DNA from: Thiemannella venezuelensis
GTDB taxonomy: Bacteria; Actinomycetota; Actinomycetes; Streptosporangiales; Streptosporangiaceae
DNA: 64,000 bases
Assembly (NCBI RefSeq): GCF_014203605.1
Contig: NZ_JACHJJ010000023.1
Location: forward strand, 1 to 64,000
Direction of reading: 5' to 3'
The notes below the pieces were generated by a model. The model searched no databases. It worked only from the letters and a program-made list of their open reading frames with translations, and was not told where the DNA came from. This document shows positions 61,478 to 64,000 of this stretch, piece by piece. Both the position numbers and the translations under genes were made by a program. Positions within the stretch are counted from its first letter, which is position 1. Each line of letters opens with the position of its first letter.

Positions 61478-62317
61478 ATGACTATCTTGCGCCTGCGCGG
61501 CCGTGAGTTCCGGCCCGGCGAGTTCGCGATCATGGCGGTGGTCAACCGCACCCCCGACTCGTTCTTCGACAGGGGGAGGACCTACGGCTTCGAGGCCGCC
61601 CTGGAGGCGGTGGACGCGGCCGTCGGCGGCGGCGCGGACATCGTGGACATCGGCGGCGTCAAGGCGGGCCCCGGCGACGAGGTGGACCCGGCCGAGGAGA
61701 TCCGCAGGGTGGCCGACCTGGTCGCGGCGGTCCGCGAGCGCCATCCCGATCTGATCATCAGCGTCGACACGTGGCGTGCCGAGGTCGGCGAGGTCGTGGC
61801 CGCCGCGGGCGCCGACCTGCTCAACGACACCTGGGGCGGGGTCGACCCCGGCCTCGCGAGGGTCGCCGCCGAGTACGGCACCGGCCTGGTCTGCGCGCAC
61901 GCCGGCCGGGTCGCCCCGCGCACCCGCCCGCACCGCATCGCCTACGACGACGTGGTGGCCGACGTCATCGGCTACACCACCGGCCTGGCCGAGCGGGCCG
62001 CCGCCGCCGGCGTCCCCCGCGAGTCGATCCTCATCGACCCGGCGCACGACTTCGGCAAGAACACCTACCACTCCCTGGAGGTCGGCCGCCGCCTGGACGA
62101 GATGACCGCCACCGGGTGGCCGGTGCTGGTCGCGGTCTCCAACAAGGACTTCGTCGGCGAGACCCTCGGGGGACTGCCGGTCGACGAGCGCCACGCCGGT
62201 ACCATGGCCACTCTCGCCGTCTCCGCGTGGCAGGGCGCCCGGGTGTTCCGCGTCCACGACGCGGCCTCCGCCCGTGCGGCCCTCGCCGCCGTCACCCGCC
62301 TGAGGGGACTCCCCTAA
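61478..62317 (+). CDS. FolP2-like dihydropteroate synthase homologue
   Basis: 279 residues of the pterin-binding TIM-barrel family: MAVVNRTPDSFFDRGR matches the DHPS signature, but the second signature reads DIGGVKAGPGDEVD instead of DIGGESTRPGA. Such FolP2-type paralogues in mycobacteria lack classical DHPS activity, so folate synthesis by this protein is doubtful; the true function is open. It is followed after 13 bases by a TrkA-type gene, suggesting an operon. Confidence 0.82.
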   Translation: MTILRLRGREFRPGEFAIMAVVNRTPDSFFDRGRTYGFEAALEAVDAAVGGGADIVDIGGVKAGPGDEVDPAEEIRRVADLVAAVRERHPDLIISVDTWRAEVGEVVAAAGADLLNDTWGGVDPGLARVAAEYGTGLVCAHAGRVAPRTRPHRIAYDDVVADVIGYTTGLAERAAAAGVPRESILIDPAHDFGKNTYHSLEVGRRLDEMTATGWPVLVAVSNKDFVGETLGGLPVDERHAGTMATLAVSAWQGARVFRVHDAASARAALAAVTRLRGLP

Positions 62318-62330
62318 GAGAGGACGACCG

Positions 62331-62993
62331 TTGCCTGACGCCAGGAACGACCCCGTCGTGGTGATCGGGCTGGGCCGGTTCGGCAGCTCGCTCGCGGCGG
62401 AGCTGGTCCGCCGGGGCACCGAGGTGCTCGCCATCGACCACCGGCCCAAGGTGGTCCAGAGCATGGCGGGCAGGCTCACCCACGTGGTCGCCGCCGACTC
62501 CACCGACCTGGAGGCGCTGCGCCAGCTCGGCGTGCCGGACTTCTACCGGGCGGTGGTGGCGATCGGCACGGACCTGGAGTCCAGCATCCTGACCACCTCC
62601 CTCCTCGTCGAGCTGGAGATCGAGGACGTCTGGGCCAAGGCCATCAGCCGCGACCACGGCCGGATCCTGGAGCGGGTCGGCGCCCACCACGTGATCCTCC
62701 CCGAGCACGACATGGGCGAGCGGGTGGCGCACCTGCTCAACGGGCGGATGCTCGACTACATGGAGGTCGACGAGAACTACGCGCTGGTCAAGACCCGCCC
62801 GCCGCGGGACTACATCGGCGTCCCGCTGGGGGAGACCAACCTGCGCCGCAAGTACGGCGTGACGGTGGTCTGCGTCAAGGGGCAGGGCGAGGAGTTCACC
62901 TACGCCGGGGCGGACACCGTCCTCGGCTACGGCGACGTGATCATCATCGCGGGGAAGATCGAGCAGGTCGAGCGCTTCGCCGAACTGCCCTGA
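62331..62993 (+). CDS. TrkA/KtrA-type potassium uptake regulatory protein
   Basis: 220 residues with a TrkA-N Rossmann domain (VVVIGLGRFGSSLAAEL, residues 8-24; RGTEVLAIDHRPK), then a TrkA-C/RCK_C domain (about 140-215; YIGVPLGETNLRRKYGVTVVCVK, VLGYGDVIIIAGK). It is the cytoplasmic gating subunit of Ktr/Trk potassium channels and binds NAD(H)/ATP. The TTG start at 62331 has GAGAGGACGACC upstream. No channel subunit (KtrB/TrkH) is adjacent. Confidence 0.88.
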   Translation: MPDARNDPVVVIGLGRFGSSLAAELVRRGTEVLAIDHRPKVVQSMAGRLTHVVAADSTDLEALRQLGVPDFYRAVVAIGTDLESSILTTSLLVELEIEDVWAKAISRDHGRILERVGAHHVILPEHDMGERVAHLLNGRMLDYMEVDENYALVKTRPPRDYIGVPLGETNLRRKYGVTVVCVKGQGEEFTYAGADTVLGYGDVIIIAGKIEQVERFAELP

Positions 62994-63334
62994 CGGGCGG
63001 GCGGAGGCGTCGCGGGCCCGTCGGGAACGGCGGCACGACGGCCGCATGCCGTGGGGCCCGGGGAGCCGTGGGGCCCGCATGCCGTGAGGACCGAGGAAAG
63101 GGACCGGGCCACCCGTGGGGGGAACGGGTGGTCCGGTCGAGGCGGGGGTGGACGCCTCGTTCTCCAGGAGGTCCTGCCGTCTCCGGGAGGTCCCGCGCGG
63201 CGGCGGCCCGGGTGTCGCACGCCCGGCGCCCCAGCCGGGAGGCCCCGGTCCCGGTGACTGATCCCATGGTGGGCCGCCGGAGTGTTCACTTCAATATCCT
63301 GACTGAAGTAAATCCATTTGTTACACGGTCGGCC
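62994..63334. other. Intergenic region between the TrkA-type gene and the PLP enzyme gene
   Basis: 341 bases between converging genes. It holds repeats of GCATGCCGTGGGGCCC-type sequence (63049-63089), the hairpin 63103-63137, and an A/T-rich end (63285-63325) with inverted repeat ACTTCA (63288-63293) / TGAAGT (63304-63309). No gene is supported. Confidence 0.5.
63103..63137. terminator. Hairpin terminator after the folP2-trkA operon
   Basis: 14-bp stem (63103-63116 with 63124-63137) with one G-U pair and a 7-base loop, 109 bases after the TrkA-type stop. Confidence 0.5.
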
Positions 63335-64000
63335 TCAGGCGTAGATGGCGGACAGGAAGCGGATCAGCACCGCCTCCCGGCGGTCGGCCGGGAGCGCGTC
63401 GAGCACCGCGTTGACGACGGCCATCTCCGGCTGCCCCGAGCCGCCCGGGTCCACCCCGACCGAGGCCGCCAGCCCACCGAAGGCCGCGTCGTCCAGCGCC
63501 TCCAGATCCAGCCCCGCCACCAGCTCCACCAGCCCCTCGGGAAGCTTCACCGGCCCCCGTTCCCGGGCCGCCGCGGCCGACTCGGCGATCACCTCCAGCA
63601 TCGCCTCCACGCCGCCCAGCGTCACTCCGGTCACCGTGATGTGGATGTTGGCCGGAATGCCCGCGTAGGACAGCTGGGGCTGCAGGAACCAGCCGCGCCT
63701 GCGGGCCTCGTCCGAGAGCACGAACACGTCGATCCCGTCGGAGGCGAAGGCGACCAGCGACGACTCGGGCTCGCCGAGGGCCCGCAGGCCGCCGATGGCG
63801 GCGATGCCCTCGCGCAGCCGCCGGGCCGCCGCCAGGGTGGTACGGCCCAGCTCCAGGTATCCCTCGCGGCCCAGCGCCTGCAGGGTGGCCCACGCGCCGC
63901 CCAGCGGCCCGGCGGACTTCGAGCTCTGCACGGTCGCGTTGATCACCGTGTAGCCGGGCCACGACGCCGAGGCGAAGTAGGCCGCGCGGCGCAGCGCCGG
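63335..64000 (-). CDS. PLP-dependent decarboxylase / sphingosine-1-phosphate-lyase-like protein, 3' part
   Basis: The frame is open from the window edge (64000) to the stop at 63335, giving 221 residues of the C-terminal part. WPGYTVINATVQSSKSAGPLGGAWATLQALG matches the region after the PLP lysine in group-II decarboxylases and S1P-lyase-like enzymes, where GGLIAGAWA-type sequence is usual. The small domain follows (DIFVLSDE-like IDVFVLSDEARRRGWFLQPQ, NIHITVTGVT). The N-terminus and the PLP-binding lysine lie outside the window, so the substrate cannot be judged. Confidence 0.75.
   Translation of the reverse strand, partial: PALRRAAYFASASWPGYTVINATVQSSKSAGPLGGAWATLQALGREGYLELGRTTLAAARRLREGIAAIGGLRALGEPESSLVAFASDGIDVFVLSDEARRRGWFLQPQLSYAGIPANIHITVTGVTLGGVEAMLEVIAESAAAARERGPVKLPEGLVELVAGLDLEALDDAAFGGLAASVGVDPGGSGQPEMAVVNAVLDALPADRREAVLIRFLSAIYA

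Overview
The window is about 72% G+C, with strong third-position G/C, GTG/ATG/TTG starts behind GGAGG-type ribosome sites and many 4-base ATGA/GTGA gene overlaps. F420-linked and deazaflavin-type enzymes, a mycothiol-dependent isomerase family member, a DtxR/IdeR-type iron box and promoters like those of sigma-B/sigma-F all point to a filamentous actinobacterium. Streptosporangiales is an inference from gene content; no rRNA is present to prove it.

Layout. 1-2.1 kb: a DksA/TraR zinc-finger protein and a secreted TIGR03118 protein. 2.1-9.8 kb: an Entner-Doudoroff operon on the minus strand (zwf-edd-glk-eda) with a divergent ROK regulator. A TnpB-only IS200/IS605-type element (about 2759-4097) with a frameshifted tnpB sits between glk and eda. 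9.9-13.2 kb: small stress-type genes and a LuxR-type two-component system. 13.5-18.9 kb: a catalase and an orphan sugar ABC importer (binding protein plus two permeases). 19.0-22.3 kb: a CBS-pair protein, a DUF2254 membrane protein and a small lipoprotein/DUF6766 operon.

22.3-33.9 kb is the most distinctive region. Two divergent transcription units encode a complete-looking ADP-heptose pathway (gmhA, bifunctional hldE, gmhB), two GT9 heptosyltransferase-like enzymes, two GT4-like and one GT2 glycosyltransferase, a NodU/CmcH-type O-carbamoyltransferase, an SDR and a UDP-xylose-synthase-like enzyme. Together they look like a pathway for a carbamoylated, heptose-containing glycan in an organism without LPS.

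34.0-43.0 kb holds signalling genes (LuxR regulator, RsbW-like kinase, PAS kinase plus stand-alone receiver, MEDS/STAS and STAS proteins), a DUF72 protein, a DUF4383 membrane protein, a large HPII-type catalase and an epimerase. 43.2-46.0 kb is a four-gene operon around an Nramp-related transporter lacking the usual metal ligands. 46.0-48.8 kb carries a TIGR03557 F420-type oxidoreductase, a zinc alcohol dehydrogenase and a hemerythrin protein. Four clear promoters of the form GTTT-N14/15-GGGTA, plus two weaker ones, precede stress-type genes in the window.

48.9-64 kb: a GAF histidine kinase; a divergent pair, DUF2470 protein and ribosomal protein S4, sharing a near-consensus iron box; a mycothiol-type isomerase, an ECF sigma factor, a deazaflavin-dependent oxidoreductase, an intracellular subtilase, a membrane spermidine-synthase-like protein, an LCP cell-wall enzyme, a LysR regulator, a FolP2-like protein with a TrkA-type potassium regulator, and the 3' part of a PLP decarboxylase that runs off the window.

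Two architectural habits recur. Several operon gaps are bridged by tiny reading frames that start on the upstream stop codon and end on the downstream start codon. Tandem duplications lie across or beside gene 3' ends. No tRNA, rRNA, CRISPR array or prophage was seen.
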